NCBI RefSeq assembly: GCF_004353925.1 | Contig: NZ_SMOK01000011.1 | Coordinates: 1-64,000 of the forward strand | DNA length: 64,000 nt | From: Pseudomonas sp. H9 | GTDB taxonomy: Bacteria > Pseudomonadota > Gammaproteobacteria > Pseudomonadales > Pseudomonadaceae | Reading direction: 5' to 3' | Part shown: positions 42,807 to 51,258 of the stretch, in pieces | Position numbering within the stretch: the stretch's first letter is position 1 | Layout: each line of letters starts with the position of its first letter | Position numbers and translations under genes: made by a program | Notes under the pieces: generated by a model | The model's database searches: none | What the model was told of the DNA's origin: nothing | The model's input: only the letters and a program-made list of their open reading frames with translations

Positions 42807-45521
42807 TCAGTCCAGCAGGCCACGGGCCCGGGCGATGGCCACGGCTTCGGTACGCCCCTGGGCACCGAGTTTGGCGCTGATGTTGCGCAGGTGGGTCTTC
42901 ACTGTGTGTTCAGACAGATGCATCTGATCGGCAATGGCACGGTTGCGGTTGCCCGCCGCCAGCAGGCGAATGACTTGCAACTCGCGTGAGGTGAGTTGCA
43001 AGTCGTCTGCGGTCTCGACACCTTCGTTGGCCTCGCCCTTGGTACCACTGCGCTTGAGCAGGTTGGCGAGGAATTCGGGGGCGATGTCCAGGCTGCTGGA
43101 CAAGGCCTGGCAGGCGACCGCCCAGCGTTCCAGCAGTTTGAGCAGCGCCGGGCCTTCCTCCACAAAGGTACGCACAAAGCCTTCCTGACTGGCCAGGCGC
43201 AAGGCCGGGGTGAGGGTTTCCAGGGCCTGTTTTTGCCTGCCTTTACCTGCCTGTGCCATGGCCAGCAGCACGCGTAGCTTGAGCGCGCGGCGTCGATGCT
43301 GGCGTTGTTCGGCCGTGTCGAGCGCGGCACTCAGCGCGCTGGCGGCCAGCGCATGCTCGCCACGGGCAATCAATAGACGTTGGCGGGCAATGAACGGTGT
43401 ATCGGTGTCGCAGCCAATTGTCAGGACCTCGGGCACATCCCACTGGCCGGCCAGTTCGGCCGTCGCCAACGCCTGTGCTGCGCTGTCCAGACGCCCCTCC
43501 AGGGTGGCGACCCGTGCCCGTTCCAGCCAGGCTGCGCAGAGGATGCGTTCAGAGCCGCTGCGTCGGCCCAGTTGCTCCAGGTCGGCCAGGTGGCGCATCC
43601 ACGTGGGGCGGTCGTCGTGCTGCAAGGCGATGCGTGCCAGCACCATGCGGTGGGCGATGAGTACATCGGGGCCCCCGAGGTCGAGCGCATGTGCCGGGAT
43701 CAGGTCGAGCATCGCCTTGGCCTGATCCAGAGCGTCGCCTTCGTACAGCACCAGGGCATGCAGAATCTCCAGTGTGGTGCCGGGCGCACCGCGCTTGGTT
43801 CGCGCGTTACCGATAAGGTCGGTGGTGGCCGCTTGCAGGCGGGCGAGGGCGGCGCGTCGCTGGCCCAGGGTCAGCTCCAGCGAACTTTCGATAAACACGA
43901 CAATGCTGTCGATCAGCACAGAACGCTCTTGTGGTGCCTGGCGGGCCATGTGAATCAGCAGCGTACGCGCTTCATCATAATGACCGGTGGCAACCAGGCA
44001 GAAGGCCAGCGGTGTAGCGACCATGCCGTATTGCAGCATGTCGCTGGGCGATAACCGCGCCAGTTGGGCGCGGGAGGCAGTCATGGCGGCCTCAAGCTGG
44101 TCGGTGAAGGCCAACAACAAGCAGCGGATGGTTTCGGTCTCCAGCGTCGCTGGATTGCGCTCGACCACTTGCATGGCATCGCGGTAGCGGCGGTCGAGGA
44201 TCAGCAACCAGGCATGGGCGAGCACCAGCCGTGGGCGATCTTGCAAGATACTGGCGGGCAGTTGGTCGAGCCAGCGCAGCAGCATGCGCAAACGTCCGGC
44301 GTCGACGAGTTCATCGAGGTGGCGTTCCAGCGCCGCCGCAACCTGATCGATTTCACCTGCCTGCATCAGATGGTCGATGGCGGCGGCAGGGTAGCCCTGT
44401 TCCAGGTACCACTGCGCAGCAACCCGGTGCAGGTCACGAACCTGGTGCACCGATTGACGCGCCATGGCATTGCGCAAAAAACCGTGAAACAGGCGGTGAT
44501 AGCGGAACCACTGGCGCTGCGGGTCGGCCGCCTGGATGAACAGGTTGGCGCGTTGTAGCTGCTCAATCAGCTCGGCGCTATTGCTGCGCCGGGTGAGGGT
44601 GTCGCACAGCGGCGCACAAAAGCGCTCCAATACGCTGGTCTGCAACAGAAACTGGCGCACCTCATCGGGCTGCCTGGCGAGAATGTCCTCGGTCAGGTAC
44701 TCGGCCAATTGCTGGTTGTTGCCGCTGAACGCGCCGACGCCTTCGCCAAGGTCAGTACGGCCGTTGAGCGACAGGCTGGCGAGGAACAGGCCGGTGATCC
44801 AGCCCTCCGTCAATTCCTGCAAGCGGGCGAGGTGCTCGTCACTGAGGGTCGTTTGGCAGCAGATGCGCAGAAAATGCGCGGTTTGCTCTGCGCTAAGGCG
44901 CAACGCATCGCTGCCGATATCCACGACCTGGCCTTGAGAGCGTAAGCGCCCCAGGGCCAGCTCAGGGCTGATGCGCGAAGCGATGGCCAGGCGTACACCG
45001 GGGGCCAGTGCCAGCAGCAGTTGCTGGATGAAGGCCAGGCTCTGGGGCGATTCAAGGGCTTCGAAATCATCGAGCATAAGGGTGAAACCCGGCTCCAATG
45101 TCGGCAGCCGTTGCAGCAAAAGCTGCGGGCTGTCGATAGCTTCTCCCAGCGCCTGGCCATCGAGGAGCTGTAGCCCGGCGTACAGGTGCGCGGCGAGGCG
45201 CTCGGGGTCGTTATCGGCGGGATCGAGGGTCAGCCAGAGCACGCGACGCCCTTGGCTCAGACAATGCTGGCGTAGCTGGCGTAGCAGGGTGGTCTTGCCG
45301 TAACCGGCGGCGGCACAGACAAGCATCAGGCGCGTCTCTCCCGCTGCGTCCAGGCGCTGTATCAGGTTGTCGCGCGCAAGCAAGGCGACACGGGCGCTGC
45401 CGGGCACCGCAAGCTTTTCCACCTGGATGACGTGGGCAGGCGCTTGCGGCTGTTGCGGCGACGGCAGGATTCGGCTGGGCACAAGGCTCAGTCGGCTGCT
45501 CTGGTCCGGGCGATTGGGCAT
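42807..45521 (-). CDS. MalT-like large LuxR-family transcriptional activator (LAL), copy 2
   Basis: This 904-residue LAL regulator has Walker A LVCAAAGYGKTTLL at about 67-80, Walker B FTLMLDDFEAL, the NACHT/STAND-like ERFCAPLCDTL segment, a TPR-like middle and a C-terminal LuxR domain (LTSRELQVIRLLAAGNRNRAIADQMHLSEHTVKTHLRNISAKLG) at about 843-895. It is divergent from the acyl-CoA operon that starts at 45713, with 191 bases between them, so it is a good candidate for that operon's activator. The ligand is unknown; acyl-CoA or the free acid would be logical. Confidence 0.9.
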   Translation of the reverse strand: MPNRPDQSSRLSLVPSRILPSPQQPQAPAHVIQVEKLAVPGSARVALLARDNLIQRLDAAGETRLMLVCAAAGYGKTTLLRQLRQHCLSQGRRVLWLTLDPADNDPERLAAHLYAGLQLLDGQALGEAIDSPQLLLQRLPTLEPGFTLMLDDFEALESPQSLAFIQQLLLALAPGVRLAIASRISPELALGRLRSQGQVVDIGSDALRLSAEQTAHFLRICCQTTLSDEHLARLQELTEGWITGLFLASLSLNGRTDLGEGVGAFSGNNQQLAEYLTEDILARQPDEVRQFLLQTSVLERFCAPLCDTLTRRSNSAELIEQLQRANLFIQAADPQRQWFRYHRLFHGFLRNAMARQSVHQVRDLHRVAAQWYLEQGYPAAAIDHLMQAGEIDQVAAALERHLDELVDAGRLRMLLRWLDQLPASILQDRPRLVLAHAWLLILDRRYRDAMQVVERNPATLETETIRCLLLAFTDQLEAAMTASRAQLARLSPSDMLQYGMVATPLAFCLVATGHYDEARTLLIHMARQAPQERSVLIDSIVVFIESSLELTLGQRRAALARLQAATTDLIGNARTKRGAPGTTLEILHALVLYEGDALDQAKAMLDLIPAHALDLGGPDVLIAHRMVLARIALQHDDRPTWMRHLADLEQLGRRSGSERILCAAWLERARVATLEGRLDSAAQALATAELAGQWDVPEVLTIGCDTDTPFIARQRLLIARGEHALAASALSAALDTAEQRQHRRRALKLRVLLAMAQAGKGRQKQALETLTPALRLASQEGFVRTFVEEGPALLKLLERWAVACQALSSSLDIAPEFLANLLKRSGTKGEANEGVETADDLQLTSRELQVIRLLAAGNRNRAIADQMHLSEHTVKTHLRNISAKLGAQGRTEAVAIARARGLLD

Positions 45522-45712
45522 GGATCTCTCTGGCCAAAGGGGCCGCCTGTGGCGGGCGGCTCTGATTGTTCTTCAGTGCGGATAATGCCACGACCATCAA
45601 ACCCTGCGTCAACTTCACTCTTTTGAGCGATGGGTTAGCCCAAGCGCTCTGGCTAGCCTGTTGCAGGTCGGTACGCCGACTTCAATGCCACTAACTACAA
45701 GAGAGAACGCGC

Positions 45713-46840
45713 ATGGCAGGACCATTGGCCGGGGTTAAGGTTGTCGAAATGAATGCGATCGGCCCGGCGCCGTTCGCCACCATGCTGTTGGCGGACATGG
45801 GTGCCGAGGTGATTCGCATCGATCGTCAGCAGTCGGGCTTTCTCAATGGCGATGACAGCGTGATCGGCCGGGGCCGCCGTAGCCTGACCATTGACCCGCG
45901 CAAACCGGGTGCGACCGATGTGCTGTTGCGCTTGATTGACGAAGCTGACGTGCTGATCGAAGGCTTCCGCCCCGGGGTTATGGAGCGTCTGGGGCTAGGG
46001 CCTGAGGTGTGCACCGTGCGCAACCCCAAGCTGGTCTACGGACGCATGACCGGCTGGGGCCAGACCGGCCCGTTGGCGCACAGCGCCGGCCATGACCTCA
46101 ACTACCTGGCCATCACCGGCGCCCTGCATGCCATGGGCCACGCCGACCGTGAGCCAACGCCACCGCTGCACCTGGCCGGCGACATGGGGGGCGGCGCTAT
46201 GTTCTTGGCCTTCGGTGTGGTCTGCGCCTTGTTCGAGGCCCGCCGATCAGGCCAGGGCCAAGTGGTCGATGCCGCCATCTCCGACGGTTCAGCGCTGCTC
46301 AGCACCATGTTCTACGAGTTCAAACAAAACGGGCAGTGGGCTGGGCGGGGCGAAAACATTTTCGATGGTGGTGCGCCGTTTTATGGCTGCTACACCTGCG
46401 CCGATGGCCAGTTCATTTCTATCGGTTCGATCGAGCCGCAGTTCTACCAGCAATTGATGACACTGTGCGAAATCGATGACCCGCTGCTGAAAGCGCAGTG
46501 GGACCGCAGCCTGTGGCCCGCACAGCGTGAAAAGCTTGAAGCCCTGTTTGCCACGCGTACCCGCGACCAGTGGTGTGCACTGCTGGAAGGTACCGATGTG
46601 TGTTTCGCCCCGGTGCTGGATTTCAGCGAGGCACCAAAGCATGCCCACCACCAGGCGCGCGGTACCTTCATCAGCAGTGACGGGGTCATCCACCCGGCAC
46701 CGGCGCCGCGCCTGAGCCGCACCCCGGCGCAGGTGGGTGCGAAAGCAAACAATGGCCAGCACAGCCTGGCAATCCTCCGTGAACTGGGGCTGGACGAGGC
46801 AGCCATCGCCGCGTTGCGCGACAGCGGCGCAATCGCTTGA
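45713..46840 (+). CDS. Alpha-methylacyl-CoA racemase-like protein (CaiB/BaiF family)
   Basis: The 375-residue protein belongs to the CaiB/BaiF (class III CoA-transferase) superfamily, but its active-site residues point to racemase. [13 protein letters not shown] places His127, and [15 protein letters not shown] places Asp157, the His/Asp pair that swaps the alpha-proton in alpha-methylacyl-CoA racemases (known pair His126/Asp156 in the mycobacterial enzyme). The role would be converting (2R)- to (2S)-methylacyl-CoA so the dehydrogenase can act. It is first in the seven-gene operon; GAGAGAACGCGC precedes the ATG. A true CoA-transferase role cannot be excluded. Confidence 0.82.
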   Translation: MAGPLAGVKVVEMNAIGPAPFATMLLADMGAEVIRIDRQQSGFLNGDDSVIGRGRRSLTIDPRKPGATDVLLRLIDEADVLIEGFRPGVMERLGLGPEVCTVRNPKLVYGRMTGWGQTGPLAHSAGHDLNYLAITGALHAMGHADREPTPPLHLAGDMGGGAMFLAFGVVCALFEARRSGQGQVVDAAISDGSALLSTMFYEFKQNGQWAGRGENIFDGGAPFYGCYTCADGQFISIGSIEPQFYQQLMTLCEIDDPLLKAQWDRSLWPAQREKLEALFATRTRDQWCALLEGTDVCFAPVLDFSEAPKHAHHQARGTFISSDGVIHPAPAPRLSRTPAQVGAKANNGQHSLAILRELGLDEAAIAALRDSGAIA

Positions 46841-46845
46841 GCGCG

Positions 46846-46867
46846 TGGAGTGGGGTACCCCACTCCA
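46846..46867. promoter_or_regulatory. Perfect 22-bp palindrome between racemase and thiolase genes
   Basis: Arm TGGAGTGGGGT meets its exact complement with no loop, beginning 5 bases after the racemase stop. A partial echo, GGAGCGGGGTAC, lies at about 46895-46906. It could be an operator, a processing site or a weak attenuator; there is no T-run. Confidence 0.6.
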
Positions 46868-46986
46868 TACCCACTCCTTTCTACTCCCGGGGAGCGGGGT
46901 ACAGCAGAAAAGCGTTGCGCAACCATGGTGCCAGGGCCCCGGATTGACCGGTGAGCCAGTCCAGTCAACTGAGCGTGGAGAATAAG

Positions 46987-48174
46987 ATGTCCCAGAAAAC
47001 CTACGTTGCCGGTGTCGGCATGATCCAGTTCGCCAAACCCGGTGCCAGTGGCAGCTACGTCGAGATGGGTGCCCAGGCTGTGCGTCAGGCCCTGCAAGAT
47101 GCCGGTATCGATTATGCGCTGGTGCAGCAGGCGTATGCCGGCTACGTGTATGGCGACTCCACCTGCGGTCAGTCGGCACTCTATGAAGTGGGCATGACCG
47201 GGATCCCGGTCATCAACGTCAACAACAACTGCGCCAGCGGCTCCACAGCGCTGTTCATGGCGCGCCAGGCGGTCGAAAGCGGTGCGGTGGATTGCGCCCT
47301 GGCGTTCGGTTTCGAGCAGATGCAACCGGGTGCCCTGAAAAACTTCTGGACTGACCGTCCGCTCACCATGGGCAAAGGCTTTGACAGCGCCGCCGTAGCC
47401 TTCCCGGAAGGTGTTGGCATGCCCGGCGCGCTGATGTTCTTCGGCGGTGCCGGTCGCGAGCATATGGAAAAATACGGCACCAAGATGGAAACCTTCGCAG
47501 CGATTCGCGCCAAGGCCAGCCGTCACGCCGCCAACAACCCACTGGCGGTGTTCAAGAAAGTTGTGACCACCGAAGAGGTGATGGCTGATCAGGTGGTCTG
47601 GGAAGGGGTCATGACCCGCCTGATGGCTTGCCCGCCAACCTGTGGTGGTGCTGCCGCGATCATCGTTTCCGAGCGCTTTGCCAAGCGTCATGGCCTGCGT
47701 ACCGATGTGTCGATTCTGGCTCAGGCCATGACTACCGACACCCCGGATGCTTTCGAGCCTCCGTCGATGATCGAGATCGTCGGCAGTGGCATGACCCGAT
47801 CGGCCGCCTGGCAGGTATACGACAAAGCCGGTGTAGGGCCTGAAGACATCCGCGTGTGCGAACTGCACGACTGCTTCGCCCACAACGAGTTGCTGACCTA
47901 CGAAGGCCTGGGCTTCTGCCCGGTCGGCGGCGGTGAGAAGTTCGTCCTCGATGGCGAAAACACCTACGGCGGCCAGGTGGTGGTCAACCCGTCGGGCGGC
48001 CTGCTGTCCAAAGGCCACCCGCTGGGAGCGACCGGCCTTGCGCAATGCTACGAGCTGACTCATCAGCTGCGCGGCAGCGCCGAAGCGCGTCAGGTGGAAG
48101 GCTTGCAGCATGCCCTGCAGCACAACCTGGGCCTGGGTGGCGCCGGTGTCGTGACCCTCTACGGTCGCGGCTAA
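46987..48174 (+). CDS. Thiolase / lipid-transfer (SCP-x type) protein
   Basis: This 395-residue enzyme has the non-decarboxylating thiolase fold of the SCP-x thiolase group: NVNNNCASGSTALFMA (nucleophilic Cys at about 84), CELHDCFAHNELL (the HDCFA box of SCP-x thiolases) and NPSGGLLSKGHPLGATG near the end. It should cleave 3-ketoacyl-CoA, and SCP-x members favour 2-methyl-branched substrates, releasing propionyl-CoA. The ATG at 46987 has GGAG upstream; an in-frame extension to 46951 is not needed. It follows the palindrome and a 145-base gap, then the two MaoC genes. Confidence 0.9.
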   Translation: MSQKTYVAGVGMIQFAKPGASGSYVEMGAQAVRQALQDAGIDYALVQQAYAGYVYGDSTCGQSALYEVGMTGIPVINVNNNCASGSTALFMARQAVESGAVDCALAFGFEQMQPGALKNFWTDRPLTMGKGFDSAAVAFPEGVGMPGALMFFGGAGREHMEKYGTKMETFAAIRAKASRHAANNPLAVFKKVVTTEEVMADQVVWEGVMTRLMACPPTCGGAAAIIVSERFAKRHGLRTDVSILAQAMTTDTPDAFEPPSMIEIVGSGMTRSAAWQVYDKAGVGPEDIRVCELHDCFAHNELLTYEGLGFCPVGGGEKFVLDGENTYGGQVVVNPSGGLLSKGHPLGATGLAQCYELTHQLRGSAEARQVEGLQHALQHNLGLGGAGVVTLYGRG

Positions 48175-48205
48175 AGCCTCCGTCAACTACCAGGAATCCA
48201 TCCAG

Positions 48206-48646
48206 ATGGCAGATAAAAGTCTGATTGGCCGGGCCCTCGGCGTCACCACCAGTGCAGTGGAAAAGGGCCGTCTGTGCTTCTTCGCCAAGGCCATTGGTGA
48301 AACCGACCCGGTCTACACCGATGAACAAGCGGCCAAGGCCGAGGGCTATCCCGCGCTGCCGGTACCGCCCACTTTCCTGCTGTGCCTGGAAAGTGAGGGC
48401 CGCAACCCGCAAGCGATTGTCGAAGACATCATGGGCTTTGACCTGGGTCGCATCCTGCATGCCGAACAGGAGTTCAGCTACCACCACATGGCCTTTGCCG
48501 GTGATGTGCTGACCTTCGACACCCGCATTGTCGATGTTTACGAGAAGAAGGGCGGGGCCTTGCAGTTCGTAGTCCAGCAAACCCGTATCACCAACCAGGA
48601 CGGCGTGCACATCGCCGACCTTCGCTCCTCGCTCGTGCAGCGCTGA
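48206..48646 (+). CDS. MaoC-like N-terminal-type hydratase subunit (probably structural)
   Basis: This 146-residue hot-dog protein resembles the FAS1/MaoC N-terminal dehydratase domain: CFFAKAIGETDPVYTDEQAAKAEGYPALPVPPTFL and the later LHAEQEFSYHHMAFAGDVLTFDTRIVDVYEKKGGALQFV. It lacks the D-x-N-x-x-H hydratase signature, which is present in the next gene. Pairs like this form a heteromeric enoyl-CoA hydratase (as in mycobacterial HadAB or ChsH1/ChsH2), one chain structural and one catalytic. The genes are separated by 9 bases. Confidence 0.87.
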   Translation: MADKSLIGRALGVTTSAVEKGRLCFFAKAIGETDPVYTDEQAAKAEGYPALPVPPTFLLCLESEGRNPQAIVEDIMGFDLGRILHAEQEFSYHHMAFAGDVLTFDTRIVDVYEKKGGALQFVVQQTRITNQDGVHIADLRSSLVQR

Positions 48647-48655
48647 GGTATTGCC

Positions 48656-49090
48656 ATGACCCATACCCCAATTCGTGCTCCACAGTACAGCGATGTGCAG
48701 GTCGGCACCGTGTTGCCGTTGCTCAGGTTGCGTCCGGTCAACCGCACCATGCTGGCGTTGTACGCCGGTGCGTCCGGTGACCACAACCAGATCCACATCG
48801 ACATCGATTTTGCCCGCAAAGCCCGCGTTCCGGACGTGTTTGCCCACGGCATGCTGTCGGCTGCCTACCTGGGCCGGTTGTTGACCATTTGGGTGCCGCA
48901 ATCACAGATCCGCAGTTTTTCCATGCGGTTTGTCGGCATCACCCAGATCGGCCACATCCCGCACCTGACCGGGCACATCACGGAAAAGTTCGAGGCCGAC
49001 GGCGAGAAGCGTGTGCGCCTGCAGATCCAGTGTGCCAACCAGTACGGCGAAGCCAAGGTCGTCGGTGAGGCCGTTATCGCGCTGGCCTGA
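48656..49090 (+). CDS. MaoC-type (R)-specific enoyl-CoA hydratase, catalytic subunit
   Basis: The 144-residue hot-dog hydratase has the catalytic motif YAGASGDHNQIHIDIDFA (Asp and His at about residues 43 and 48) and VFAHGMLSAAYLGRLL. It should add water to the trans-2-enoyl-CoA made by the dehydrogenase, giving (3R)-hydroxyacyl-CoA, presumably together with the preceding subunit. It lies between that subunit and the SDR in the operon. Confidence 0.88.
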   Translation: MTHTPIRAPQYSDVQVGTVLPLLRLRPVNRTMLALYAGASGDHNQIHIDIDFARKARVPDVFAHGMLSAAYLGRLLTIWVPQSQIRSFSMRFVGITQIGHIPHLTGHITEKFEADGEKRVRLQIQCANQYGEAKVVGEAVIALA

Positions 49091-49134
49091 TGCACCCCAC
49101 AACAATTAGAAAACAGTTAAAGAAGGTAACCGCA

Positions 49135-49965
49135 ATGAAAAAACTCGAAGGCAAAGTCGCCCTGGTCACCGGTTCCGGTCGCGGTATCGGTCGCAGTGTC
49201 GCCCTCAAACTGGCTGGCGATGGTGCCCGCGTGGTGGTCAACGATCTGGACGCCGGCCCTGCCGAAGAAGTGGTCGCGGAAATCCGCGCCGCCGGTGGCC
49301 AAGCCGTTGCCTGTGTAGGCAGCGTCACTGCCGTCGACTTCGCTGACCGCTTCATCAAGACCGCGGTCGACAACTACGGTGGCATCGACATCATCGTCAA
49401 CAACGCCGGGTACACCTGGGACAGCGTGATCCAGAAGATGAGCGACGAGCAGTGGTACGCCATCATCGACTGCCACCTGACCGCGCCGTTCCGCATTCTG
49501 CGTGCCGCGCAGCCGGTCATCAGCGCCCTGGCCAAGCAAGAAGCGGCCGAAGGCCGTGTGGTCAACCGTAAAGTCGTCAACATTTCCTCCATTGCTGCCG
49601 GTGGCAACGCTGGCCAGGCCAACTACTCGGCCGGCAAGGCGGGCATCCTGGGCATGACCAAGACCCTGTCGAAAGAGTGGGGGCGCTACAACGTCAACGT
49701 TAACGCCGTAGCCTTCGGTCATATCGATACCCGCATGACCCAGGCACTGGCCGGTGAAGCGAGCAAGACCGTCAACATCGAAGGTCGCGAAATCAAGGTT
49801 GGCATCCAGCCTGCCGCCATCGCCGCCAGCAACCAGATGTGCCCGCTGGGCCGCCCTGGCACCCCGGAAGAAGCGGCGGGCTCGGTTTACCTGTTCTGCA
49901 TCCCTGAATCCAACTTCGTCTCGGGCCAGGTGCTGGTCTGCGGCGGCGGCTTCGGCAACGTCTAA
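49135..49965 (+). CDS. Short-chain dehydrogenase, probable 3-hydroxyacyl-CoA dehydrogenase
   Basis: This 276-residue classical SDR has TGSGRGIG at about 13-20, NDL after the second strand (VVVNDLDAGPAEEV, which suggests NAD), NNAG, catalytic Ser in NISSIAAGGNAGQ and the YxxxK pair in YSAGK. The VVVNDL stretch and hydratase neighbour resemble the dehydrogenase part of peroxisomal multifunctional enzyme 2, which oxidises (3R)-hydroxyacyl-CoA. FabG-like reductase is the alternative. The ATG at 49135 is preceded by AAGG; an upstream extension to 49090 is not conserved-looking. Confidence 0.87.
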   Translation: MKKLEGKVALVTGSGRGIGRSVALKLAGDGARVVVNDLDAGPAEEVVAEIRAAGGQAVACVGSVTAVDFADRFIKTAVDNYGGIDIIVNNAGYTWDSVIQKMSDEQWYAIIDCHLTAPFRILRAAQPVISALAKQEAAEGRVVNRKVVNISSIAAGGNAGQANYSAGKAGILGMTKTLSKEWGRYNVNVNAVAFGHIDTRMTQALAGEASKTVNIEGREIKVGIQPAAIAASNQMCPLGRPGTPEEAAGSVYLFCIPESNFVSGQVLVCGGGFGNV

Positions 49966-49983
49966 CGGCCTGAGGAACCTATC

Positions 49984-51135
49984 ATGCGTGTAGAGAACTA
50001 TGTGTCCCCGTGGGAAGACAGCGACCTGGTTGCCTTCCGTGACAGCATCCGGCGTTTTGTGCGTGAGCAACTGCTGCCGCACGAAGACAAGTGGCGTGAG
50101 CAGAAGCGTTCTGACCGCGCCGCCTGGCTAGCCTGCGGCGAGATGGGCATGATCCTGCCGGACATGCCTTCCGAATACGGTGGTGCTGATGGCACGCCGG
50201 CACACTATGCCGTGGCCATGGAAGAGCTGACCTACGCCGGTGCGATGAGCGTTGCGTTGAGCATCAACCACATTGTCGGCCACTACATCCTGGCCAGCGG
50301 CACCGAGGCGCAAAAGCAGCAGTGGCTGCCGAAGATCGCCTCCGGCGAGTGCATCTGCGCCATCGCCATGACCGAGCCTGGCACAGGCTCCGACTTGCAG
50401 GGCGTACGCACCCGGGCGATCAAACAGGGTGACAAGTATGTGATCAGCGGCTCGAAAACCTTCATCAGTAATGGCCAGAACGCCGATATGGTGGTGGTGA
50501 TCGCCAAGACCGACCTCGAAGCCAAGGGTTCGCGCGGCATCTCGTTGTTCATCGTCGATACCCGTACACCGGGCTTCCAGCGCGGCAAATGCCTGGACAA
50601 GATCGGCCTGCCGGGCCAGGACACCTCGGAAATGTTTTTCGAGGGCTGCGAAGTGCCTGCCGATTGCCTGATCGGCGGCGTCGAAGGGCAGGGCTTCATT
50701 CAGTTGATGCAGCAATTGCCCTTCGAGCGCGCCGAGATCGCCATCCAGGCGGCCGCCTCGCTGGAGCGTGCATTGGCCCTGACCGTTGAATACACCCGTG
50801 AACGCAAGGCGTTCGGCAAGTCGATCCTCGACTTCCAGAACACCCGCTTCACGCTGGCTGAAGTTAAAGCCACTGTATTGGCTTCGCGCCTGTTCGCCGA
50901 CCTGATCGTGCAGCGCTGGGTAGACGGCACCCTGGACACTACGCTGGCCTCGATGGGCAAGTTCTGGCTGACTGACCGCCAGGGCGAAGTGATCGATGAT
51001 TGCCTGCAGTTCTTCGGCGGCTTCGGCTACATGAACGAGTACCCGATCGCGCGGATGTTCGCCGATGCCCGGGTTGCCCGTATCTATGGCGGTGCCAACG
51101 AAATCCAGCGCGAGCTGGTAGGGCGTTCCCTGTAA
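49984..51135 (+). CDS. Acyl-CoA dehydrogenase
   Basis: The 383-residue FAD-dependent acyl-CoA dehydrogenase has the usual landmarks: AIAMTEPGTGSDLQGVRTRAIKQGDKYVISGSKTFISNG, ERKAFGKSILDFQNTRFTLAEV, QFFGGFGYMNEYPIARMFADARVARIYGGANEIQRELVGR. The position where medium-chain enzymes carry the catalytic Glu (IYEGT) is Gly here. A Glu in LPFERAEIA suits the alternative site used by long-chain and isovaleryl-CoA dehydrogenases, which accept branched substrates. This would make the 2,3-enoyl-CoA. It is followed by a GC-rich hairpin and then the ligase gene. Confidence 0.92.
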   Translation: MRVENYVSPWEDSDLVAFRDSIRRFVREQLLPHEDKWREQKRSDRAAWLACGEMGMILPDMPSEYGGADGTPAHYAVAMEELTYAGAMSVALSINHIVGHYILASGTEAQKQQWLPKIASGECICAIAMTEPGTGSDLQGVRTRAIKQGDKYVISGSKTFISNGQNADMVVVIAKTDLEAKGSRGISLFIVDTRTPGFQRGKCLDKIGLPGQDTSEMFFEGCEVPADCLIGGVEGQGFIQLMQQLPFERAEIAIQAAASLERALALTVEYTRERKAFGKSILDFQNTRFTLAEVKATVLASRLFADLIVQRWVDGTLDTTLASMGKFWLTDRQGEVIDDCLQFFGGFGYMNEYPIARMFADARVARIYGGANEIQRELVGRSL

Positions 51136-51140
51136 GGAAA

Positions 51141-51180
51141 GGGCCGGGCGGCGGTCATCCACGAGAGTGCCGCCCGGCCC
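51141..51180 (+). terminator. GC-rich hairpin between acyl-CoA dehydrogenase and ligase genes
   Basis: GGGCCGGGCGGC (51141-51152) pairs perfectly with GCCGCCCGGCCC (51169-51180) over a 16-base loop. There is no T-run, so it may dampen expression of the ligase or stabilise the upstream mRNA end rather than stop transcription fully. Confidence 0.5.
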
Positions 51181-51258
51181 GCCTGCAATGACAGGCACAG
51201 ATTCAATCGCTAACGTTCCCTCAGATTTCTTCCAAAAATAATAAGTCAGGAGGCTCCG

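Noticed and set aside
46444..48186. A 580-codon minus-strand open frame
   Set aside because: Antisense of the racemase and thiolase genes, whose motifs are clear; no ribosome-binding site or domain.
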